Notes under the pieces: generated by a model
Database searches by the model: none
What the model was told of the DNA's origin: nothing
The model's input: only the letters and a program-made list of their open reading frames with translations
Translations under genes and position numbers: made by a program
Shown: one piece after another, positions 36,401 to 48,440 of the stretch
Layout of the letters: the number at the start of each line of letters is the position of its first letter
How positions within the stretch are numbered: the first letter of the stretch is position 1
Assembly (NCBI GenBank): GCA_016785225.1
Contig: JAFBJZ010000673.1
Location: 718,330-782,329 of the forward strand
Origin: Psettodes erumei
Lineage: Eukaryota; Chordata; Actinopteri; Pleuronectiformes; Psettodidae
DNA length: 64,000 nt
Direction: 5' to 3'

Positions 36401-38644
36401 AACATGTACCTCTGTTTTATCCATGTCCTTCCAGTCTGCTTACTTCTCGTATTTCAAGATATGGAGCAAGAGTCAAATGAAACCCTGCTGGTGGTACGTC
36501 TGCCTGCAAATGTGATTCGACAAAATGACCACTGCTATAGGGAAAAGCATCATATTCTGGAAACCTTATCCGAAAACAGTATTTAATTGTGTATTGTATG
36601 ATTCAAAGAAAGCTGCTTTTTTGGAGGAGTATTAGTGGGTACATTTGGAAGGCATATAAAAATATCAGGCTCTCCATTAATTCATTTATTTATATATATA
36701 TACATAGATTTTTTCCAACAATGATTAAGAAAGGCCTATGATTTTTTTATATTACACTTGAGCTTATTATTCCGACTTTTCATTCCTACATTAAGGACCC
36801 TTAAGGTAGGTTAGACTAAATTTTGCAAGCCTCCTCTCCAATCCATGATTCCAGTCCCATCACTGATAGATACTGTATGCTAAAATGAGTGATCCATCTC
36901 ACTGGGCCTCATGCAGGCCTCTAGATGGCACACCAAGGCAGAGGCAGCATTTACAGAGAAGTTGGTTAGATAGGCAAAGCTGATGTATGTGGTGTAGGGC
37001 TCAGGATTCCTCTACGGCAATGGGTCAAACCAGCTGTGATATGAAAGAAGACGTTGGCAGTCACAGATGATGTTAAGAATTTATATACAAGCATCAAAAT
37101 GGATAAATATTTTCAAAAATCTCCAGAGGAAATTGTCATTTCTGCAACAGCCAGAATTGCAGTGTCAGTGCAACAACTTTGTTTAAACTGTACTGTATTG
37201 ACATTGAAGGCATGTGATTCGGTGCTTTAAACCTGTGATCAAATTACAAAAACAACACTCTAAGGTTATTTGGATTTGGCATTTGTGACTAGACTAATAA
37301 TAAAGAACTCACATGGTTTCATTTAAATTTTAGTCATCTAAGGTACCCCTGCCAGATAATCAGCCTCTACCATTAAAAACATCTACTGTGAAACTGGGTG
37401 AACACACAGATTCTCATGCAAAATGATGCAGGACTGTGTTTTGACTGTATGGGAATAATTAGTGGCTTACCTACGCTATAATGTCAGACATCCTTCAGCT
37501 CTGCTTCCTATGTATCTCACTGGGAGTTCCCAAAAAAAAATGGAACGCAGCAAAAATGTAATGAAATTTGTCTAGTATAAGGCTTAACCAAAAGCACCCC
37601 TTATTGGCTAAATTCAGAAAGCTTCTGCCTTCCATCATCTCAATTTTACAATCCCTCTATTGTCTCGTCATCTGCTAATTTGGGTGGCTTGTCCATAAAT
37701 CACAGTTCTGCTGAGGTGACACTTTTTCGTGAAAGTGCTCATCAGCGTAGCACTGTGCTTCCCACAACTCTCACACAAATGCACACACTTAGCACTAATT
37801 AAAAACCCGTGAGTCTCTGTGTTGCGTCACTGCTGTACGACACCTGATTTTGCGACATGAAGAACAACCCAGGGCAGGGCAGAGCAAGAAACTTACAAGG
37901 TCTGGCAATAATGAACGAAAGTGAGAAGAGATTGTATGAAAAATATGGAAAGGCACAAATGAAGTTAGAAGAACAGAGGAAAAAAGAAGCCGAGGAGACA
38001 AAGGAGAAAAAAGATGGACCAAATTGTACAGGAGAGGAGAAGGGACACAGACAGCAGCAGCACTGAGGGTTACACAGCAATGATGTCACCTCATGCTGGC
38101 ACTGTCGGACTGAGAAACAGATTAGCCATTTGATCTTTGCCCTTATTTTAGCACCAGCTTCCTCCTCCAAGCTCACCCAGCCAGCTTATTGGGATACATG
38201 ACGTGGATATTCCTCTGCTCTACTCTCCTCTTCTGTCACATACCTCATACCTTTACAAACTTCACTACTTTCCTCATGCCCCCTTTTTTTCTGTGATCAG
38301 GGCCAGTGGGATCCCCCTCCTCTGTTTATGTAACAGCTCCATTATTGGTTGAGACCACGAATGCCCCTCCAATGCGTCGATAAGCCCTCATTCAAAGAGA
38401 TTGAATTATATGGAGATAAACGGTGTCCTTGAGCATGGGTGCAGATAACAGATTGGAGTGACACAGCTGACTCTCTTTGTTTTGTTAATTAAAGATGACC
38501 TCATCGCTAAAAATGGACGCTGTGCACCTCCTCGTCACGAGCCTCGCCATCAGCAGATTGCAGATTGCAGGCAGGGGGCCAAGGGCTTTCTGCATTCACT
38601 TTCTCTTTTTGCTTCCTTCCCCATTTTACCTCTTCACACACACA

Positions 38645-38695
38645 GTTACTCTCTCTCTCTCTCTCTCCCTCTCTCCCTCCCTCTCCCTCTCTCGT
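38645..38695. repeat. (TC)n/(CCCTCT)n low-complexity tract
   Basis: A pyrimidine-only run of TCTC and CCTC units of about 50 bp. Confidence 0.93.
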
Positions 38696-39422
38696 CGATT
38701 TTCCCGATTTCAGTTTTTTTCTCCTTCGCTCAATAATCATGACACTCCCCTAGTGTCCCTAATGTAAAGACAGACACTTAATGTGTGTTCATGGAACCTC
38801 TAACTCACACTAATGGATTTGTGCTTGAATTGTAATAGAGACAGGAAAAGGAAGCTTCCCCTCAGTGCCATGCTTTTCATTCATCACTGTGTGCTATTGA
38901 GCGTTGTGTCCCCATCAGTTATAAGGATACTAATGAGATTTTTGGATGTTATGAACTGACTGAACTTAGTGAAGTGGACTTGATCTTTGTTGAATTTGGT
39001 GCCAGCTAAAATCGATTTAAAATGCATTTAAGCATTAAATTTGGATTGATTAGTCTCATTTTGCAATTTGGGGCACTGAAAACACTTAAAGTGGTAGAAA
39101 TAAATATTTACTCATGATGGATTTGCTATCTGTATTAATATACAGTAAAGACCCAACAACCCTGCCTGTATTTATTTGAAGCTACTATATAATCATTGCC
39201 TGGAGACATCTTGTTGCTGTAGCTATGCTCCCACAAGCACACACTGATTTGTTACTGATTTGTTTAAAAAGTGTTTCTTATATTTTGTCCATCCCTCAAA
39301 TGAACATTTCAGTTAAACACATCACCATGGTAATTCTGTAATCAAAAAGACAACCTTCTCACTAATCAACACCAAAGGATTCCATAGCGTCTTCCATGTA
39401 ACCCTGTGAAATTCCACATGAA

Positions 39423-39470
39423 AATGTGACACTTCATTTCAATCCAATGTGACACTTTGTTTCAATCCAA
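39423..39470. repeat. 24-bp tandem duplication
   Basis: Two adjacent near-identical 24-bp units containing GTGACACTT and TTTCAATCC. Confidence 0.8.
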
Positions 39471-39736
39471 CAACGTTATTTAACATAAATTTTGTAGGCA
39501 AGAAATTAGGGAACCCTAACCTAAATAAGGATTTTGCTTCACAATTTTCTCATGGGCAACCCGACCATGACAACCTGAGTAACCTAAGTTGTATGGCCAC
39601 ATGAAGCTGCAGTTTTAGCCATATAATATGGGTTGCAAAGGATAACCACAGAGTTAGGTGAGAGTTAAGTGGTCTCAGTGTAAGAGATAGACAGTAGTTG
39701 TTCATCCTACACAACTCTTGTGTGTCTATACCACAG

Positions 39737-39936
39737 AGCCAGCTGAATCCATCACAGCCTACCAGTCTTTTGATAAAGCAGGTGGAGGATGGCAGTTTAC
39801 ATCAGCCAGTCAATACAGTGCAGCATCAGAGCAGGACACAGGCCAACAGCCTGTCAACACCCAGAGGTCTATTCTTAGTGCCAAGGACAGACCCTGGGGG
39901 AGACAGAGCCACAGTAAAAAGAGCTGGGGGCAGTAA
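39737..39936 (+). other. Candidate alternative terminal exon (unproven)
   Basis: After CTATACCACAG an open frame of 66 codons ends at TAA (39934-39936). With the single G left by the exon at 30323-30471 it would read in frame from EPAESITAYQSFDKAGGG and end in a basic tail (GRQSHSKKSWGQ). If used, it would yield an astrotactin truncated inside the FnIII domain. A second frame is also open here, so it may be a piece of an unknown repeat. I do not recognise the peptide. Confidence 0.2.
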
Positions 39937-41883
39937 AAACAGCCCACACACAGGTCACTTCAAAACAGTAGACATGGACCCTGGGGACCATTTGTCTGTG
40001 ACAAACCACCACACCTAACCCAATTTCTTATTATGCAGGTAATTTTCTTGTGAAATGGAAAAGGTAGCCTATTGTCAAAGTGAACTTCATTCTCACTGTG
40101 CCACCAGTTCCTGAGAAGAACCAAAGAATGTCCATTACAGGGAACCTGATGAATAGACACGTTGCCACTGATCATCTATAAAAGGGGATGGGGCTGTTGA
40201 ATGTGGAGAATTGTTCAATACATGCATATTTGATGAGAAAAACTTTAGTCTTGTTTGAATCTTTCTTTTTCACTATCCATGAGGAGGTCCATCTTTGCCA
40301 CTTGTGGTTGTTGTTCAGTTATGACCTCATTTCACCTCCTAACTCCAATATCGTCACTCTACAGAGCTGCAGAAATATTATTATACTGTGTATGACTGAC
40401 AGGTTGACATTGAAATTAAACAACATAATTTGTCCCAGGGGATCATGAAAAAGAATTAATGGATACAGTTTTGCCGTAGTATAACTGCTCAACTTGTTTA
40501 ACATTGTTTTCAGAGACCTGTATGTTACTTTAGTTTTTAGCTCTTTGATTATACCACAGCAAAGGTGACACCTCAATTATTATTAGCTGGAAGGAAGTTG
40601 ATCAATTTCAGATAACTGCAAAACTCTTGCAAATGAACAACAAGAACTTGCAATCTCATCAGTCAATACTTTTTACAAATACAGTTTTGAAAATAGTTTG
40701 TTAAGCGAATAAGTTATATTATATTACACAACGTTCTGTCTATAGATTTCATTCATCAGTCATTGTAATTGGCCTTGGTTCTGATAAAATTCCTGGTCAC
40801 CATGGGATGAAACCTACTGAATACAGACTACTGACTTCTGATCCTCTGATTTATCAGCATGTTAGCATTGTCATTGTGAACATGTTAGAATGGTGATGTT
40901 GGCAAGCATGTACTCATACTCATACTAAGGCTCTGATATGATACTTTTGAGTCACAGAATCAGAGAAAGGTAGACAGCTTCCTTGTGTTTTTGTTATGCA
41001 GATTATAAACTGTTTTGAATCTTAATAAAGTGAAATGAGCTATTGTTCTGAGCAATGGTTGTGCAAAGTAAATCTGTTCAATATCCTGCAGAAGTTAATG
41101 TTATATTTTCATACTACTACAATTTTTTATCATGGTTTATGTTGCTCTTTTGATCATAGCAATGGTATGAGAGATGGTTATAAACTTTCCATAAAGGTTC
41201 CTGAACTTTTGATATGTCTGACTTTGGTATGGCTTGGAGAGCAGTGTCATCTGGAAAATCCTGTCTGAAGGGTTTGAATTTATTCTTTCTATACTTTGTC
41301 ATTTGTTTATTTATTATATTTATGCACTTAAATGTTAAAAAGAAGGTGTTGGAACTTCAATGTGTATCAGAGAAGACACATACCTCAATCTACACCCAGG
41401 CCAATACAGGGAGTCTCCTGAGTACTTGTTACTCAACACTTACATTGTAATGGCTCAAGGACAGTTCAAGTTGAGTTCCTGTGCACATAAGGGCAATACA
41501 GAATGCAGTTTAATACGTGATGCTGCATCAAAGTAGTTCATAATTCTATTCCGATCTATTATAGCATGCTTTCTCAAACAATGAAAAAACTGTTTTCATA
41601 AATAAATTATGTAGCTTTCTGCCAGCACAGTGCCTCTGGAGAGTTGTACAAAGGGATGTCCCTCTACATGATTAGAAAAACTTAGTCACTTAGTCAGCGT
41701 GCTCCAAGAAATCCATTTCCCAGAGTGCTTTGTTTCCACCTCTAAATACTGTGTATGTTTTGGATGCCATTAGTAGATCCCCTCAGTTCAATTGCTCTCG
41801 CATGTAAACACATTAAAATGTATCTTGCTTTAGTCTTTTTTACCTTGAGTTTTCATGCCATAGGTGGCACTGTGCAGTGATTA

Positions 41884-41885
<2 letters not shown>

Positions 41886-41918
<33 letters not shown>
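41886..41918. repeat. (GT)n microsatellite
   Basis: About 16 GT units passing into a short GA run. Confidence 0.95.
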
Positions 41919-41926
<8 letters not shown>

Positions 41927-42032
41927 CGAGGGAGGAATGGAGGAAGGTGACGTTGTGTAGGCTCAGTGGAGGGTTGAGTGCTGATAGTTTAACAGAAGAG
42001 GCCCCTAGCAGGTTTGGCAGCCCACAGGAAAC

Positions 42033-42082
42033 ATAAAGCTTGTGATTTGTTTGTTAATATAAAGCTTGTGTTTTGTTTGTTT
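42033..42082. repeat. 26-bp tandem duplication
   Basis: Two adjacent copies of ATAAAGCTTGTG followed by a TTTGTTTGTT tail, period 26 bp. Confidence 0.8.
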
Positions 42083-43249
42083 AAAAAAAGAGTTCACTGT
42101 GCAACTGCCCAGACTGATAGAGACAGAGAGACACAGTAAAACAGAAGGAAAAGGAGGGTATTTTAAGGACACACAGAAACATATTGTCAGAGAAAGAGTT
42201 GAGAAGTGAGCAGAGAAAACCCTTAACATGTCAGAATAGAAACAGAGACCAGCGCATACTGCAGCACATATGGTGATAAAGCCATGCAGCACTTGATTAC
42301 TCACTTGTGAACATGAAAACTGCTCACTATTTATTGCCTGGAGGCAATATCAGACAATTTTGAATAATATGAGATGGTATGATTGAAACTGTATGCACAA
42401 AAATGATTTATTTGGAATGTATTTTCTCAAAAGCAATTAATGATATGTGGCATACAACATAATATCCTCAACAGCATTAAAGTGAAGTATTAAAGTTATT
42501 TTTAATTTCAAAAAACATTTTACGCGGCATGTATATTTTTTCCAATCTTTGAATATCTCCTGTAAACTGATTCACAATATAATCTAAGTTAACTATTGTG
42601 AGAAACAGTTACAACTGTGACCTCTTTGCAAAGAACATGAATACACAGTGGATTGCTACAGTGATTTTGTTGTTCGGTCACTTCTCCACAAATTTCCTCT
42701 TTGGACAGTAAAAAAAAAAGCCCTCGTGTGAACCCACTGACCTTGAGGATTTACACGTACACTCTCGCTCTCACTTACCCACACACATACACACACACAG
42801 CTAATGGCTGAGGTAATTACACTGTGCCTGAATTCAGTACTGTAATTGAAATGATATGTCAGGGATAACAGTATATAGCAAAGTCTGGCGTCTAACATCA
42901 GACCAAATGCCACTGTGCCACCATGTACACACCCCGTCTCTACATCCAGCCACACAAGGGAAAATTAGGTGAACGTGTGTCGTGCTTGTGTCTGCCTGCA
43001 TGTAATTGCGCATAAACACAAGTTCTATATGTTGTATAAATGCATAAATTGCACTGTATACAATAAATGTATACAGAATATTGTATACATTTTCAATGTG
43101 TATGGATGTGTTGATTCATAATCACTGTTTTGTTTGAATACTTCTATATCAGCTTTCTGTTCATTTCTCGTGTGGCCTGCAGCTTCATTTACACCACAGG
43201 ATCTCTCTTTCCCCTCCAGTGCCCACCCCCATCCACGCCTTTTTTTTTT

Positions 43250-43400
43250 TAATGTGCCAAGGTTTTTTGCGAGGGGTTTTCCTTGTCTTTCTAGAATTTG
43301 GGTCAGTCTGGGTCAGGAACTGTAGCTGTTGTGGGCCAGCAAAGCCCTTTGAGACACTGTATATGATACTGGTCTCTACAAATAAACCTTACTTGACTTG
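43250..43400 (+). mobile_element. CR1/L2-type LINE 3' end
   Basis: The sequence includes GGTTTTCCTTGTCTTT, GCAAAGCCCTTTGAGAC, a TCTACAAATAAACCTTA polyadenylation-like block and a short TTGACTTG repeat at the end. This order (AAAGCCCTTTGAG, then TACAAATAAA, then short TTGA-type direct repeats) is the hallmark 3' UTR of fish L2/CR1 LINEs. No coding part is attached upstream, so it is a strongly 5'-truncated insertion. Family assignment is from memory of the consensus. Confidence 0.6.
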
Positions 43401-45920
43401 TTTGCAACTACATCATAGTTACAAGGCCTGTGTGTGTTTGAGTCAGAGTGGTTCTCTCTGTTCACTGTCTGTCAGCCCATCTCGTCATGTTCCCATGATT
43501 TGCTATTATTTGTTCCCCCCATCTGCTTTCTAAAAAGGTCACCTGGCATTTAGCATCGGCATGTAAGCTGGAGAACACGCAAAATGGCTTTTACCGTAAT
43601 AGAATTTTGGGGGCCTTAATTTTTGCCAGCTGTGTGCTGTTTTGGCTTTGGTATTGACAGAAATGTTGACGGACCACAGGCTTACCCATGAGGAACCCCT
43701 CAGAAGGGAAGAACCATAAATGCTGCTTCTGGGTGGGTTTTAATATCTTATTCTACAGTTAATTGAATACTGTAGATTTTGTTTATCATTATTAAATGCA
43801 CGAGTGGTGTACAGGCACTTAAAAGCTACCACCATAGAGACAGAAGGTGATTTAAAGTCTACAGTAAACTACATGTGTAGCCAGCAGTGTGCCAGTAGCT
43901 TGTAAAAAAAACAACCCAAAACACTTCCAGTTTAGCAGTTGAGTCATACACTCATTTTGTCATGGTTTTGCGTGTCAGTTGCTCATTCATCCTTTCATTC
44001 ATTCAGTCCAGTTGTGTCTGCATACATGTTCTAATGCTGCTGTGATTTGAAGCTCCACCACAGACCCGTCCACTGTTTTTTAGCATATTGTCTTTGTTAA
44101 TCTTTTGACCATGTGCTGCTCATTCAGAGAGATGCAGTGCGAGACCACCACCATGTGTTTAAAGCCTAATGCCAAGTTTGACAAGATTAACACATAGTTT
44201 TAGCCCAGTTCAAATGTCTCTGAGGATGAAACTGGACTTGTGTTCAGGCTTCCGCAGTCGTAAGATCAGACACCAGAATCCACCTCTCAGTTTGACCACT
44301 TCTGAACCAAAAAATGAATCCTCATAAATTATGTTTGCTTTGGTTTCTAGCTAATAGTTCCACACAGTGAACAGCATTTCCAGATACCTTTCACCGCTTT
44401 CAAAGATCCAGCGCTGTCTGACAGTGTTCTTATGTAGGATCAGTCTACGACTTCAGTGGCTTCTCCTTGTATTTAATGTCTCTTAAATCAGTAGAGAAAG
44501 GAGGCAGGGCCACTGACATGATTCCCTGCTCTCTGTCTATATTAAAGTTACTTTTTGCTGCAATTCAAAATAAACTTCCAATATTAATTTGTAAGTTATG
44601 CAATTAATAATTATATATTTTGTAAGATTTCTTTAAAAAATGTCCTGTGTCTCTGTGATTTTATTTTATTTAGTTTTAGTTTTTGTGTTTGATTTGCATA
44701 ATTTTTTTTTATTGCATCATGCAGGCCATCATTTACACACAGAAAATGCCAATATCAGCCCCTTCACTGTGTGCACATGATAGTACATTGTGTACCCCTA
44801 CCAAACCTGCATACGGGTCTCATATTTATGTAATTGCATAACAGTTTATAGCTTTCACATGGCTCTGTTTAAAAAGGGGTTTGACCGTGGAATGTGTGGC
44901 TAAGGTTTGCTAAGGGTATATGATTATTAAAAGAACTAAAACACACACTATGTTCTCCTGCTGAGTCCTTAAATTGATAATTATACAGTAAGCCACCCAA
45001 GAGCCGCGGACGACCAGACCAAAGACATTTGTCTTTTGTTTAGTCTTCCAGATGGATCAAACTAACTGAAGCCCTTCCTTGTGCTGTCAGTGGCATAAGT
45101 GGTGTGTTCACACTGTACATATAATGCCCAATTATGACACATTGCCTCATGTCACTAAGCTAAGATAGGCTCATATTCATGCCTCTATTTTAACTCTATT
45201 AGTGCACATGGATATTTTCAAGAGTTGATTTTGGAACCAAACTGTGAAAAAAACAATGTAGCAAATTAGCTACAGTATAATTACAATGATCCACAAATTT
45301 AATAACTGCAATTCAGTGTTTTGTGTCCTTCATATGTTACTTATACATTTACTGCAACAGTTTATTATGAACTAACTTTTAGGTTTATGACCACAGGGGA
45401 TATTTTAATGAGAAGTAAATAAAGACTTGGTAATTTAAGATATTATCTTCTTGTCTTTGTCCCATGTAGGTTATGGTTGGGTTTAAATCAATTTTAGTTC
45501 AAAATTAAAACTTTGTTCACAATAGTGAACATCTTCATTCTATTTGGGAGTCAGGTTGCCTAGATTTAAGACAAATGTATGTGCTTATCCATCTTGGTTG
45601 CGACTTCTTTTCTTTCCAGTTCCACATTCTAGACATGTCTCTTACATTAAATCATTTTCTTATTTATTTAGTACCCCTAAATTTATGCAAAGTCTAGGTG
45701 GGAAGTCATTTGTTGTAGGTATGCATCTGATGTCAACACTCTCTCACTTTGTGCTAGAAAGCAGTAGCAGAACACTGGGTTGGTGATGGTAAGCACACAT
45801 TGCTATACAAGCATGAGCAATTTGATTTTTGCAAGTTAGGTTTATGTTATAATCACATACTATACATCAGCTCATCCTCGCTTAAAAGCTCACAAGTGAT
45901 TGCTCCTGAACTCTACTTTA

Positions 45921-46917
45921 GTCACGCATCAGCTCCATGATTTATTCTGATTATCAAAACATCCACTGATATCCATCATTCCTCCCTTTGGCCACATCCA
46001 AAATCATAAAACATCAGAGCTCTCACCATCATTTTTCCTTTCTTCTATCATTGCTCTTGACTTTTTTTCTCTTTCTTTCCTTCCTTTCACTCCACTTTGG
46101 GCCACACTGTATTTAGAACTGTCTCTTTCTACTTTTAGTCTTTGTGAAGTCACAGGAATCTGGCATTCAGAGGGCATTCCTCTCGTAGTTCCTTACAATA
46201 AAAGGTGGGCTAATAGTCTGGAAAGGCATAAGGAACACAGACCAAATCAGGTCAATAATCAGTCTTTATTGGATCATTACCATTTATTTCTCCAAAAGAT
46301 GAAGTGGTCTGTTAGGTGGAATTTAACGTTCCACCAAATTTTGGTGTGTCAGCATGCTTACCCACTAAATACACTAATGGCAACAGAAATAGGAGACAAA
46401 GAACACCCCTGTGTTTCCCATGGTTTTCAGAGAGGAGAGAAAAAGTCAGAATTGATATCAGTAGCTTATAGCCTAAAGATATAAATTACTGAAAACTGTA
46501 CTGAGTATCAGGAGCTTACAGACAAATAATATAGCTAAGTTCATTGCTCTTGAACAGCAACATCTGATGATGAACACTGGGTCCAAAAACAATTCTGCCT
46601 TTCACCTTTAATTCAGCTCATTTACACCATTTTATTTCTCATGTGGCTGCACTACTTATTTTCTCTTCTGCATATAAGTTCATTATTAATCACAAAATTC
46701 TTAATATTATGCCTGCCTTGTAAAGGAGACACAACTGAATAATACAGAATTCTCCTAAAATTCCTAAAATATTTTTTTTTTTAAATGTATCATGTAAAAG
46801 TCAGGGAAGTTGAGTATGATCATCATTTGTGCTCTCAATGTTGGTAAACAGCAAAGAAAATGCATGTATAATTTTTAGTCTTAAAATTATTACAGAGACA
46901 GAAGTTATTCATTAGCA
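45921..46917 (+). repeat. 1-kb direct duplication, copy 1
   Basis: The copy starts at GTCACGCATCAGCTCCATGA and is repeated head-to-tail from 46918. The best-conserved part is 45921 to about 46440; blocks such as TATTTAGAACTGTCTCTTTC and TTACAATAAAAGGTGG occur in both copies. The later half is more diverged but still alignable (shared TCTTAAAATTATTACA near each end). I recognise no transposon hallmark or coding sequence in it. Confidence 0.85.
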
Positions 46918-47825
46918 GTCACGCATCAGCTCCATGATTTATTCAGATTATCAAAACATCCATTAACTTCATCATTCCTCTCCATGACCACATCCAAAAT
47001 AATAAAACATCAGAGCACTGGCCATCCTTTTTCCTTTCCTCCCTTATTGTTTTTCTCTTTGTCTCTTGGCTTTTTTTCCTTCTCTCCTTTTACTCCACTT
47101 TGGTCCATGCTGTATTTAGAACTGTCTCTTTCTACTTTTAGCCTTTGTGAAGTAGCAGGAATCTGGCATACAGTGGGCATTCCTCTCACAGTTGCTTACA
47201 ATAAAAGGTGGGGGAATAGCCTGGAAAGACATAAGGAACACAGGGCGAATAGGGTCAGTAGTCAGTCTTTAATAGATCATTACCAATCGTTTCTCAAAAA
47301 GATGAAGTGGTCTGCTAGGGAAAATTTATTATTCCATCAAATTTTGGTGTGTCAACATGCTTATCCCATTAAATACACTAATTGCAAAAAAATAAGAGAA
47401 TGGAGCACCTCATTGTTTCCCATGGTTTTTAGACAGGGAAATGAAATACGTGTGTGCGTGGCTCTAGGACTAGAACAATTGAAGAAAAAATTACCCCAGT
47501 ATCATCTTGAAAATAATCTGCCTTTTACCTGTACTTCTGCTCATTTACATTATTTCAATTCTCATGTGGCCTATCGTTCATTGTTTTTCTTTGCACATAA
47601 AAGTTGATTACTAGTTTCAAATTATTTATTTCATTATTATTAATTTATTATCATCATTTTTAGGATTATTATCTGCCTTTCAAAGGCAACGCAATCATCT
47701 CTTTGCAAACGATTGTGCTCTTGGTGTGAGTAAAGAGCAAAAGATGCAAATATTGTTGATCTCTATTGAATGTATAATTTTGGTCTTAAAATTATTACAA
47801 AAAAGGCAGAAGTGATTTCTTAATC
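46918..47825 (+). repeat. 1-kb direct duplication, copy 2
   Basis: Copy 2 begins exactly where copy 1 ends, with the same GTCACGCATCAGCTCCATGA start, at an offset of about 997 bp. A 207-codon open frame (46984-47607) runs through it, but the aligned part of copy 1 has no matching open frame and the peptide is low-complexity, so I do not call it a gene. Confidence 0.85.
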
Positions 47826-48246
47826 ATGTTCATAAAGAAGCCTCTCATGAGCCATGCATTCTTCAAAAGAGAGAAAAAGAGAAAGTTGCACTTATCTTGG
47901 CAACACAATTGCCAAACACATGAATGCTGATGAACGATTTACTCCAAATCAGTGTGAAAGTTGACAGCAGAACTGTATTTACATATCAACTGTACTTACA
48001 CCCCAGACAGGTTGATTATTGTTATACAGTTCAAGGCCATGGGGATCAAGTAGCAATTAAGATTCCTGATACTGATGTCCTGATGTGCTGGCAGGCAGAG
48101 CATCCATACCATGGTTGGAAACTGGCTGACTGGAAAACCTGTGGAGAGCTGTACAGTTGTTCTGAGTGACAGTTGAAATGCTGTGCATTGCATTGCAAAG
48201 TGCAGGGCATTGACACTGGAGACCGGGTTTAACTCCCAAGTTCTGT

Positions 48247-48440
48247 GTGTGGTTAGGTTTGGGCTGCAAAACACTTTGGTTAAGATTAGGGAAAAAAACG
48301 TGGTTTTGGTTAAATTTTGAAAAAGTACATGCCCTTGTCTTGTGCTTTAAGTCAGCATTGACTCTTCTAACATTTATCCAATACCGCAATCTTTCCCTAA
48401 TCTTAACCAAGTGCTTTGAGTTGCCTAAACATAACCACAA
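48247..48440. mobile_element. Foldback (MITE-like) element
   Basis: Arms of about 50 bp at 48247-48296 and 48391-48440 are imperfect reverse complements. Both contain TTGGTTAAGATTAGGGAAA (as TTTCCCTAATCTTAACCAA in the second arm) and an outer GTGGTTA-GTTT block, with a loop of about 94 bp. Such GGTTAGG-rich hairpins are common non-autonomous repeats in teleost genomes. No target-site duplication was confirmed. Confidence 0.65.

Noticed and set aside
37857..38066. Lys/Glu-rich 69-codon open frame
   Set aside because: It results from a purine-rich stretch, has no splice-compatible context for astn2 and no recognisable domain.
46984..47607. 207-codon open frame in copy 2 of the 1-kb duplication
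   Set aside because: The peptide is Phe/Ser/Leu-rich from pyrimidine tracts and the paralogous copy 1 does not keep the frame, so coding selection is unlikely.
48200..48240. tRNA-like B-box (GGGTTTAACTCCC) suggesting a tRNA gene or SINE head
   Set aside because: No A box at proper spacing and no cloverleaf could be drawn. At most a SINE relic attached to the foldback element.
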